Assembly: GCA_030549495.1 (NCBI GenBank)
Contig: JAUIRK010000155.1
Coordinates: 1-64,000 of the forward strand
DNA from: Nectonema munidae
Lineage: Eukaryota; Nematomorpha; Nectonematoida; Nectonematidae
Direction of reading: 5' to 3'
DNA: 64,000 nt
Shown one piece after another: positions 12,858 to 24,100 of the stretch. Below the pieces are notes generated by a model. That model did not search any database, was not told the origin of the DNA, and worked only from the letters and a program-made list of their open reading frames with translations. The stretch's first letter is position 1, and the number at the start of each line of letters is the position of its first letter. The position numbers were made by a program, and so were the translations under genes.

Positions 12858-12980
12858 ATTGGGGAATTTATTCCAAAAAATTTTTTGTTTTTTATGATAG
12901 TATTATGTATAATGAATAGCCATGCAAAATTTCAGAAAGATTCGACTTGTAGTTTAAAAGCCAGGAAAAAATATACATAC

Positions 12981-13435
12981 TATTTGTATATATTATCGTC
13001 CGTATATCTTTGCTAATACATTATAAAGACTTCATATATACTTCTAATACATTTTTTTTACATCAGTAAGTGTACATTCTATTTGTTTATATTATCGTCC
13101 GTATATCTTTGCTAATACATTATAAAGGCTTCACATATACTTATAAGACCTTCGTATATACTTCTAATACATTTTTTGGACTTTTTACGTCAGTAAGTAT
13201 CGAAATTTCCTGGAAAAAAAGTATACTCAAAAAATACCAGGAGATTATGGCAATAACTGACGTTTTTTTTGTCAAAAAGCTATTCGTATATCTTTGCTAA
13301 TACATTATAATGCTTTACAAAGGCTTCATATATGCTTCGTATATACTTATGTACACCTTTGTATATACTTCTAATGCATTTTTCGGTACTTTTTTTGACT
13401 TTTTACGTCAGTAAGTACCGAAATCTCCTGCTAAA
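12981..13435 (+). repeat. Three diverged tandem units with CGTATATCTTTGCTAATAC core
   Basis: The core CGTATATCTTTGCTAATAC starts at about 13000, 13099 and 13285. Each copy is followed by a CTTCATATATACTT-like stretch and ends near a (GT)CAGTAAGTA motif. Unit length grows from about 100 to about 180 bp through extra CTTCGTATATACTT repeats. The following 13436-13729 is a unique-looking non-coding stretch (GGTCCGGACCGAATCGG). Confidence 0.7.
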
Positions 13436-13729
13436 ATGGTACTCCGGGATGGTACTGAAATTTTTTTTTGCTTAAAAGACGGGGACAGGTCTAACCATCA
13501 TATCCCCGTTGGAATTTTTGCTCTAGCTGCAATACTTTTCTGTAGTCTCACGTTTCCCTTTTGAAAAGGCTATACCTCCGAAATTTTTTATTTTTTTTAT
13601 GGATATAATGGTTAGGGTCATCCCTCGGGGGTCCGGACCGAATCGGTTCAGCCGTTACGGAGATATGGTCCAAGAAAAAAAAAGTCAGTAAGTAACGGAA
13701 GATTTTTGGTACCAGTTTCCTGTTTAAGG

Positions 13730-16700
13730 GTAGGACTCAAATACAGGCAGGCGCAAATAGGAGGCACTCAAACACAGGCAGGCACAAATACGGGGCACTT
13801 AAACACAGGCAGACACCAACAGGGAGCACTTAAACAACAGGCAGGCAAAAACAGGAGGCACTCAAACAGAGGCAGGCACAAACATGGGGCACTATAACAC
13901 AGAAAGACAAAAAAGGAGCACTGAAACACAGGCAGACAAAGAAGGAGCACTCAAACACAGGCAGGCTCAAACAGGGAGCACTCAAACACAGGCAGGCACA
14001 AACAGGGAACACTTAAACACACGCAAGCACAAACAGGGAGCACTTAAATAGATTCAGGCACCAAAAGGGAGAACTTTAACACAGGCAAGCACCAACAGGG
14101 CCCACTCAAAAACAGGGACGCACAAACAAGGAGGCACTCAAACACAGGTAGGCACAAACAGAAAGCACTCAAACACAGGCAGGCACAAATATGGGGCACT
14201 CAAGCACAGGCAGACACAAACATGGAGCACTTAAACAACAGGAGGCACTCAAACAGAGGCAGGCACAAACATGGGGCACTATAACACAGGCAGACACAAA
14301 CAAGCCGCAGCAAAAACACAGGAAAGCTCAAACAGGGAACACTCAAACACAGGCAGGCACAAACAAGATTGACTTAAACACAGGCAGGCACAAAAAGGGA
14401 GCACTTTAACACAGGCAAGCACCAACAGGGGGCATTTAATAACTAGCAGGCATAAACATGGGGCACTATAATACAGGCAGACACAAACAAGGAGCACTCA
14501 AACACAGGCAGGCTCAAAAAGGAAGCACTCCAACACAGGCAGGCACAAACAGGGAGGACTTAAACACAGGCTGGCACAAACAGGGAACACTTAAACACAT
14601 GCAAGCTCAAACAGAGAGCCCTTAAACAGATTCAGCACAAAAAGGGAGCACTTTAACACAGGCAAGCACCAACAGAAGGCACTCAAACACAGGAAGGTAC
14701 AAACAGGAAGCACATACAGGCAAATACAGCGAGCACTCAAACACTGGCAACTCAAACAGGGAGAACCCAACATACGCAAGCACAATCAAGGTGGAATTAA
14801 ACACAGGCAGGCACAATCAGGTAGCACTTAAACACATACAGGCAAAAAAAGAGCACTCAAACACAGGTAGGAACAAACAACTATCACACACTCAACAGGG
14901 AGCACCCAAATGCGGTCAGGCACATACAAGGAGCACTTAAACACAGGTAGGACTAAAGCAATAGGCAAGAAGAAACAGTGAGCACTAAAACATAGGCAGG
15001 CACCAATAGGGAGCACTCAAACACAGGCAGGCTCAAACAGGGAGAACCCAACACACTCAGGCGCAAGTAGGGTGGACTTAAACACATGCAAGCACAAACA
15101 GGGAGCACTTAAACAGAGATAGGCACAAAAAGGGAGCACTTTAACATAGGCAAGCACCAACAGGAGGCATTCAAATACAGGAAGGCACAAATAAGGAGGA
15201 CTCAAACATAGGCAGGCACTCAACATGGGGCACTATAACACAGGTAGACACAAACACGGAGCACTCAAACGCAAGCGGGTTCAAACATGGAAAACGTAAC
15301 ACACGCAGGTACAAACAGGGTGGACTTAACACAGGGAGCACTTAAACAGATTCAGGCTCAAAAAGCGAGCACTTTAACACAGGCAAGCACCAACAAGGGG
15401 CATTCAAACACAGGAGGGCACGAGCAGGCAAAAACAGGAGGCACTCAAACATGAGGCACTATAACACAGGCAGACACAAATAAGGAGCACTCAAACACAG
15501 GCAGGTTCAAACAGGGAGCACTGAAACACAGACAACACAGGCAGGCAAAAACAGAGAAAACTTAAACACATGCAAGCACAAACAAGGAGCACTTAATTAA
15601 ATTCAGGCAAAAAAAGGGAGTATTTTAACACAGGCAAACACCTACAGGGGCCACTCAAACACAGGAACGGACAAACAAGGAGGACTCAAACACAGGCAGG
15701 CACAAACAGGAGGCACTCGAAAACAGGCAGGCACAAACATCTGACACTATAACACAGGCAGACACAAACAAGGAGCACTCAAACACAGGAAGGCTCAAAC
15801 AGGGAGCACTCAAACACAGGCAGGCAAAAACAGGGAGGACTAAACACAGGCTGGCACAAACAGGGAACACTTAAAAACATGCAAGCACAAATAGGGAGCA
15901 CTTAAACAGATTCAGGCACAAAAAGGGATCACTATAACACAGGCAAGCACCAATAGAGGGCTTTTAAACACAGAAAGGCACAAACAGGAAGCACTCAAAC
16001 ATATACAGGCAAAACAGGGAGCACTCAAACACAAGCAGGCACCAACAAGGAGCATTTAAGCACAGGTATGACTTAAACAATAGGCAGGCACAAACATAGA
16101 GGACTTAAACACAGGCTGGCACAAACAGTAGGCACTCAAACACAGGGAGAACTTAAACAACAGGCAGGCACTCAAACAGAGGCAGCCACAAACATGGGGG
16201 ACTATAACACAGACAGACACAAACAGGGAGCACTTAAACAACAAGCAGGTACAAATATGGGGCACTATAACACAGGCAGACACAAACAGAGAGCATTTAA
16301 ACAACAGGCAGGCAAAAACAGGGAGCACTCAAACACAGGCAGGCACAAACAGGGAACACTTAAACACATGCAAGCACAAACAGGTAGCACTTAAACATAT
16401 TCAGGCACAAAAAGGTAGCACTTTAACACCGAAAAGCACCAACAGAGGGCACTCAAACACAATAAGACACAAAAATGAAGCATTCAAACACAAGCAAGTC
16501 AAAAATAGGAGGCACTCAATCAGAGGCCTGCACAAATATGGGGCACTATAACAGAGGCAGACAAACAAGGAGCACTCAAACAGGCAGGCTCAAACAGAGA
16601 GCAGTCAAACACAGGCAGGCACAAACAGGGAGGGCTTAAACACAGGCAGGCACAAACAGGGAACACTTAAACACATGAAAGCACAAACAGAGAGCACTTA

Positions 16701-16852
16701 AACAGATTCAGGCACAAAAAGGCAGCACTTTAAAACAGGCAAGCACCAAAAGGGGCCACTCAAACACAGGAACGCACAAAAAAGGAGGACTTAAATACAG
16801 GCAGGCACAAACAGGATGCACTCAAACATAGGCAGACACAAACAGGGAGCAG
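13730..16852. repeat. 3.1 kb minisatellite, about 30-31 bp unit, with higher-order structure
   Basis: About 100 imperfect copies of a unit made of CACTCAAACACAGGCAGG followed by CACAAACAGGGAG. The plus strand is poor in T, so the two strands differ strongly in composition. Variant units recur in fixed order: an ATTCAGG unit (14047, 14628, 15350, 15597, 15905, 16393, 16699) is followed by a CACTTTAACACAGGCAAGC unit. CACTATAACACAGGCAGAC units recur in the same way. Their spacing is often near 245 or 305 nt, so blocks of 8 to 10 units were amplified together. Short ORFs on both strands are by-products of the repeat. Confidence 0.95.
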
Positions 16853-16971
16853 AAATACTAAAAAAAAAGAAAACATTAAAATATTATAAATGTTAAATCA
16901 ACAATTAAACATAGTTAAAAATGAAATTGATATAAAAAAATCAAATTATATTAAATCATCACAAAATTTAT

Positions 16972-17112
16972 TCAATCTTGTTTCAATAAATATTCATTCA
17001 GGCGTCTTTTCAATGTTGAAAGTGAAATATTCATAATTTGAAAATCTTGCAAATATTCATTCCAGATTTTAGTTATACGAAACTTCAAACTTGACTGCGT
17101 GGATTTCAAGCG
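16972..17112 (-). pseudogene. LINE ORF2 C-terminal fragment (minus strand)
   Basis: The minus strand from 17112 to a TGA at 16974-16972 reads about 46 codons with the pattern KFRITKIWNEYLQDFQ and then LSTLKRRLNEYLLKQD, followed by the stop. This is the usual end of CR1/Jockey ORF2 proteins, compared with INDWNSLPDFVV...FKNRLDNFW in the neighbouring LINE. Only the tail remains. Confidence 0.55.
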
Positions 17113-18330
17113 ATATGATGGTATGTGCAAATTATACATATATCTTGGGATCTACTTGAGCTGAATGATACAATTGATGTGATTTACCTTGATTTTCAAA
17201 AAGTTTTTGACTCCATTCCCCATAAATATTTTATTGATAAGCTAGAATCATTTGGCATAAAAGGAAACCTAATGTCATTATTAGACGATTTCTTTAAAGA
17301 TAGAAAAAGAAATTATTGTTGTAAATGGGAGTTATTCTCAAGAAAACCCAGTTAAAAGTGGTGTGCCGCAAGGATCAGTTCTGGGTCCCTTGCTATTTAA
17401 TATTTTCCTGAATGACCTCTTGAACATAGTTAGCTCCACATTAAAAGTGTTTGCCGATGATATTAAAATTTACAACGTCTCTAATTCTGCTGATAAAGCT
17501 AGCTTGCAGTGTGATTTAATGAGAATCTTTCATTGGTGTAATAGATGGGGAATGAAACTGAATCTAGACACGTGTACCCACCTACAAATTGGATTACAAA
17601 ATGATAAATCCTTCTTCATTGGTGGACATAAACTGAAAAAGTGGATACACATAAAGATCTTTGTGTAATTGTCAACACCAATCTTGATTCTAGACAAAAT
17701 ATCTCATTGAGCGTGTCAAAGGCTTTCCAAGTTTTTCATAAAGTGCACAAATGCTTCGCTTTGTTTGATGCCAACCCAGCTCCACTTCTATATAAAACAC
17801 TTATTTTACCGATTTTAGAGTATGGAAACGTGATTGCTTATCTTTTTTATTCCTTTTATGCTGCAAACATTGAAAGAGTCCAAAGAATAATCACTAAAAA
17901 GATTATTGGAATGAAACATCTGAGGAAAGACTAAAAAGGTTGAATTTGCCCTCAATAAAATACAGATTCAAAACTTACTTACTGTATTCAATATTGTAAA
18001 TGGTAATTTGAGAACAATTTCACAAGTTTTACCAGAATTCTCCGAAAGATTGCAATGATTTCACTCTTACAATTTTAGAAAGAGTCATTGCAAAAGTCGT
18101 TTTTGAAAACATTTTTTTCACAACGTATGATAAATGATTGGAATTCTTTGCCTGATTTCGTTGTTAATTCTCCGTCTTTAAATATTTTTAAGAACAGGCT
18201 CGATAATTTTTGGAAAGAGAAAATGTTTGATCACGGTAAAATTTTTTTTCTTTTCTATAAAAAATGATGCGAATATTTTTATAACCTTTTTTTACCTTCT
18301 TTTTCGCTAATAAAATTATGTTATGTTACA
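17113..18330 (+). mobile_element. 5'-truncated CR1/Jockey-type LINE
   Basis: The plus strand carries RT blocks IYLDFQKVFDSIPHKYF (about 17184), GVPQGSVLGPLLFNIFLNDL (about 17360) and KVFADDIKIY (about 17450). These are followed by the C-terminal domain (LLYKTLILPILEYGNV, about 17790) and the tail SQRMINDWNSLPDFVVN (about 18120). RT copies LINE RNA into the genome at a nick. At least three frameshifts (near 17350, 17650 and 17935) break the ORF. The 5' half, including the endonuclease, is absent. The element starts next to an opposite LINE tail. Confidence 0.85.
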
Positions 18331-19182
18331 TATAATTTTTGTTCTCTATCGGTTGAATATTGCATGATGGTAGTGAGAGGTAAAATATTTGTATCCCACC
18401 AATGCCCACTCCAATTATTTTTAAAACGCCATCACTTGTTGAATTTAAAGGATTTGAACAAATCAAAATAGTTTGTCATCACATGATTGAATAATTTTAA
18501 CAAAATTCTTTTAATTCATTGTTGTAAACATCAGTATTGGCTTGGAAAGTAAGCATTGGAGTGGAATAAGAAGAGTCAAAAGCGTAAGTGAATATACGAA
18601 ATGAGCAATTGAGAGCGGTTTGTAGGGATTGAAGTAGATGGAAATAAAGAGGTTGACGCATATGTAAGAAAATGAAGAGGAAAATATGATCAGAATGTTT
18701 TCGAAAGTATATTTCAAGGTCTAAAGAAAATTAAAGGAGTTATATATATATGTATATATAATATATTTGTATAAATTAAAGATTAGAAAAGTAAACAAAA
18801 AGAATAAATAAAGAAGAGGGAATCAATTTGAATAGCGAAATATATTAAGGGGAGGAAGATAAAAAAAAAAGGTAAAATAATAGTGAAAACAAATATTATA
18901 AAATCTATGATTGAAATCAAGTAATTTGAAATATTAAGTTGGTTCAAAAGAGAGGAAATAAAGAGAATGATGATCCAGGACCAAAGGGATGCAATGCACT
19001 ATAGGGGTATAAAAAAATAATTACTCACTAAAGTATTAATAGATTATAAATGTATAAATTGGAATAAATTTTCACTTTTATTCTATCTACTTGGTTGGTG
19101 TAATTTTATTCTTTTTATAATTATATTTTATTTATATTAATTTTTATATTTTCTGTTCATTCTTTTCCATTGATATTCAATA
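18331..19182. other. Upstream region of LUC7L3
   Basis: AT-rich sequence with a short TATATATATGTATATATAAT stretch at about 18742. It must contain the LUC7L3 promoter, but no core promoter motif is clear enough to place. Confidence 0.4.
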
Positions 19183-21158
19183 ATGACCTCGACAATTGCA
19201 GCTCAATTAGATGAATTAATGGGGATTGAACGAAACCTTGCCCCTCATCAGAAAAAGAAAGAATTAAGGTGGTTTGATGATGAAGTAAATCTTTAATATT
19301 TTTTTAATAATTAAAATTTATCTAATTTTACGAAATAGGTTTGCAAGTTTTATATTGTTGACTTCTGTCCATTTTCTTTGTTTGTGAATTCTAAGGCTGA
19401 TTTAGGTAAGTTTTTAATTTTTTAGTAATAGCACTTAATATTCCCCTCTGTTTATTCGATATATTATAATCATCCGCTTAGCTAAGATGTCAAATTTATG
19501 CATGTAAAGATAAAAACAGTCTTTTAATCAATATCCTATCATTTCAAACTGACATAGACGATTTTTTGATTTAGTAAGGTATTTTATATCTCGTCTGCTT
19601 TCTCTCTGATGAAATGGATCTCTTTTCCATATGTTTAACGTTTTTTTTTACAAATATTTTTTCTCAAATTTATGAGAAGTTGATTATTCTAAAAATAATA
19701 AATTGGTATAAAAAGTGCTTTTATTTTTTGTACTTAACGTGATAATGTTGAGGTTGACACTAATACTTTGCTACTAGGAATTGATTTTTTTTCTTTCCTT
19801 TTTCAAAACATTCTTTACGACGGTGTTTTCAGATTTGTGTTAAATTAAACTAAACTTTATTATAAAAGTGCAACAAAAGTTTATAAGTTTGCGGTTTAAT
19901 ATACATTAAATAAAATAGATACCAAAATATCTTAATATCTTTTATATGCAAACTATAATTTATGACAGGTTATTATTTTATAATTTTTTGAAATAAATAA
20001 TTATTATATCGCATAACCTGATAAACATAGTTATGATTTATTAATATGTTTTATGCAGGGGCGGACATTCTCGAAATTTTCTTGTTGCAATTTTAAATAC
20101 CACTGGAGACCAAATATTCAAGCAATCCTTTAAAATAGAGTGTATTCAGCGAATACCTAAATTTATAAGACTACTTTATATTTTTTCACAAATTTGGTGA
20201 ATTTAAATACTATACTTCCAGCGAAATTATTTTAATTAAATTTGCAGAATATACACTAGTTAAAAAAAATTAAAATTGTTGGGGGCGAATAGGCTTTTCA
20301 TTTGAAAATGAAGTGGTTTACCAGGCACATTACAGGAATTGATGAAAGGATATTTGATTCATAGAGAAAACAAATAACTGAAGTTGGATAGTTTTATATG
20401 AGTGAATGTAGTCTGAAGGCAAAGAGTCTACTAGACACCCTGCGATGTTTATATGAAAAAATGTGATTGATTCAGAGGCAAGGGTATAAAATAAAGTTAT
20501 AATTGTGCAAACAATAAATTTAGATTGCATTATTTCATTTTTCTCAACACCATTCAAAAATAGTTTAAAAGCTAAATTGATGCAAGCTACAAAAATCTAC
20601 AAAAAATAAAATAACTTTTAACATTTTGCAATGATTTGCATTTTATAATAACTTAAGGAAAAAAAAGTCTATCAGAAAAAGTTATAGAGCTTCAACAAAA
20701 TTAAAAAATTTTACAGTATAACTTAAGTTTTTTCAAAACTAATTTGACGTATCCTCTACCTAGCGTTTTTCAAACTGTGTGTCGCGTGAAAAATAAAATG
20801 GGTCATGACAAAAAAAGGACATATAAATAGTCGATGCTGAATAAATGAACCTAGTGAACAGAGTTTGTCCTATTACACATAAGTATTGTGAGTCGCGATG
20901 CAAACCGTGGTTCTTGCTATGGGTCGCAGTAAAAAAGGCTGCTGCCCTACAGCATACTCTATGGGCAGGGGCGCACATCCGGGGGGCGAGGGGGTCGACC
21001 GCCCCCTCCCCCCATGTGTTTTCAGGGGGGGGGGGGGCGAAAATGACCTTCGCCCTCCCAATAATTTTCTATAAGTAAGAGTTGCTGCTTGTTTATAAAA
21101 CATGTATGATGATCTCATTTTTCTTATCGAACATATTTTACAGACGATGCGTGAGAGC

Positions 21159-21190
<32 letters not shown>

Positions 21191-24100
21191 CAATTGCTTC
21201 AATATGCAGACAATAAGTTAGCAATGTTTATCACAGTGTCTTCTCTTTGTAGTATTTTTGAGCACACACATGTTGATGATACGCTAGATTTTCTCATCTT
21301 CTGTCAAGTGATTCTATTTCTCTCCCCTCTGTTTTTCTCTTCCACTTTCTCTGCTAAAACTCAATCATTCACTCAAGCTCATTCAAGCTCTCTTCTTTCA
21401 TTGAAGCCCTCTTCTCTTGTTAAGCTCTTCTATCTCATTCAGCTCTTCTCTCTAGCGTCGTAGCTAGGCTGGGCATGAGGGACCGTGCCCACACTCATAT
21501 GTACCGCATTGTGCCCTCATGCGTCTTATGCGATATCAGTTTTTGAAAATTTCTCCAATGAAAGGATTAAGAAAGTATAAATAATGTTGCGCAAGTTTTT
21601 TGTTTTTAAATTGTGCCCCTTCTATCAACTTTTTTTTGGCTACACCACTGCTTCTGTCTAATTTGCATTTAGACTTAAGTTAAAATAGTTTTCAATCTTT
21701 ATAATAAATAATTTCAATTTTATTTCAACAAAAGTCACTTAATCTTTATCACTACGTTTGCTACATTTTGTAACATTTGAAAACTTTAATTTTTCAAGTC
21801 AAGAAATTTTTTTCAATAGTTATTTGGGAATGAATATTTTGATTATCTATTCAGTTTAAAAGCACGAATACTCTATTTGCTTAATATTTGAGCAGAGATA
21901 TTTTTTATAATGTTCGGTTGTTAAATTTTATAAGTAACACTGACATAATCAAATCACTTTTTTTAATAAAATGTGTTGATTATTATAATAAAAATATAGT
22001 ATCGAAACAAAATGTTTCAGTTGTTAAAAATGTACTTGATCTATTTATGACAGCTGTCAGAATTTTATTTGTAGACAGAAATATTCAAAAAAAAACGCAA
22101 TGATTTTCTTTTCTCATATGCTTTGATTTATGTTAGTTTGGTCCTCGGACATTTCGCCCCATTATTTTCATTAAAAAGTTCGTCCCATTATTTTCATAAG
22201 ACATTTTGTTTCATGGGCAATTCGCCCCGTTATTTTCATAAGGCATTTTGTCTCATGGACAATTCTAAAAAATTAAGAGATAAATTGATTAATTTGAAAT
22301 AATTTAATAGAGATAAAATAAACAAGAATATAAAATTTTTTAATAATTTTACACATATAATAAGAAAAGATGGATGAAATTAAAAGCCTATGAGACAATT
22401 TGTCAGGGGGGGGGCAAAATGTCTGTCGACCGTTATTTAAATAATTTTTTAATTATAAGGGCTAGTAGCTACTTAAACGTTGGCTTTTGCTGCTTATAAA
22501 AACTTGAAAATATCAAATAAACTTTAATTCTTTATGCCTCCTATTATTTTTAAATTATTCTGAGAACAGACGGTTCCATTTAATAGTGAAAATTGCTTTA
22601 TTAGTTTATTTTGTTTCCTTTCTCTCTTATGTTAATTATGTAGCAAATTTTTCAATTTTGAGTAAAAGGTAAGGTGCAGCGGATGTATTTTCATTGACAC
22701 TGATGTACCGCTTATGTCAAACTCTAAACAAATTCGTATCGATGAGAAATCGAATCCAGAGGCTTCTGTGCTATGTCCATCATCTCAACCAACCTGCCAT
22801 GCCACCCATAGAGTATGCTGTAGGGGATACGTCAAATTAGTTTTCAAAAAACTTAAATTATGTTCTAAAATTTTTTAGTTTTTGTTGAAGCTATATAACT
22901 TTTTCTGATAGACTTTTTTTCCTTAAAAGTTATTATAAAAGCAAATGATTGCAAAATGTTAACAGTTATTTTACTTTTTGTAGCTTGTATCAATTTAGCT
23001 TTTAAACTTTTTTTGAATGATGCTGAGTAAAATGAAATAATGCGATCTTAATTTTTTGTTTTATTTTTGTTTGCACAATTATAACTTCGTTTTATACCCT
23101 TGCCCTTGAATCAATCACATTTTTTCATATAAACATCGCAGGGTGTCTAGTAGACTCTTTGTCTTTAGACTACATTCACTCATATAAAACTATCCAACCT
23201 TCAGTTATTTGTTTTTTCTATGAATCAAATATCCTTTCATCAATTCCAGTAATGTGCCTTGTAGACTACTTCATTTTTCAAATGAAAAGCCTATTCCACC
23301 CCTAACATTTTTGGATTTTTTAAACTAGTGTATATTCGATGGTTGTAGGTAAAAATGCCCCCAGAAAAATGCCCCCGAAATAAATGCCCCCAATTAAAAA
23401 GTAGGAAAAAATGCCCCCTAATTTTTGATTTTCAGGATTTTTTTAATTATATAAATATTTTTATTTGGTACCGTTTTGAAAGGCTAAATTTCTTAATCTA
23501 TAAGGTTTTTTCTTTATAAAGTTCTTGAAAACAATAGCAAAGGTGCAGATTTGTGGGAATGTGTCTTAAAATCAATTAAAATACAAATTATATTTAGAAA
23601 GTTTCTAAAAATATTTGCTGTTTTATAAAAAAAAATTTTGTATTTAAAAAATTTTCGTATGCTGAGTTTTTTAGTTTATTTTAATTAAATTTTAAATGTT
23701 TTAGATGAAAAGTTAATTTTTTTTTTACAAAAATCTTTATTTGACATATCTTTTTTAAAAATTTTAATTAATAATTTTTTGAATTTTTTAGTGTTGGGGC
23801 ATTTTTTCCTAATTTTAAATTGGGGGCATTTTTTCCTAATTTTAAATTGGGGGCATTTATTCCTACTTTTTAATTGGGGGCATTTTTTCTACGCACTATA
23901 TTCGATATGCAAATTTAATTAAAATATTTTCGCTGGAAGTATAGTTTGCTTGAATATTTGGTCTCCCGTGGTATTTCCAGACCACTAATTTTGAAAATTG
24001 CAAGAAAAAATTTCGCTTCCTTCCCCCCCCCCCCCCCCCAAATAATTTTGAGGATGTGCGCCCCTGTCTATGGGTGGCATGATGACAGGTTGGTTGAGAT

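Larger units (their letters stand above)
20966..24066. mobile_element. hAT-type non-autonomous element, inner copy, TSD TCTATGGG
   Basis: A 3.1 kb element with ends CAGGGGCGCACATCC (20966-20980) and GGATGTGCGCCCCTG (24052-24066), flanked by perfect 8-bp duplications TCTATGGG (20958-20965 and 24067-24074). G or C runs lie close to both ends. It contains three smaller elements (21453-21650, 22140-22431, 23341-23896) and a (TAA)n tract at about 21160. No ORF has transposase features. ORFs near 21194 and 21888 have no recognisable similarity. Confidence 0.85.

Noticed and set aside
13768-16394. Many Cys/Pro/Leu-rich ORFs (plus and minus) in the repeat array
   Set aside because: They are translations of a roughly 30-nt repeat. 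Monomer length varies and frames change from unit to unit, and there is no start or splice context.
13730-16852. CRISPR-like array
   Set aside because: Units are contiguous and diverged with no unique spacers, and the genome is eukaryotic.
20845-21118. Gly/Pro-rich ORFs on both strands
   Set aside because: They run through the end of the hAT element and its G tract.
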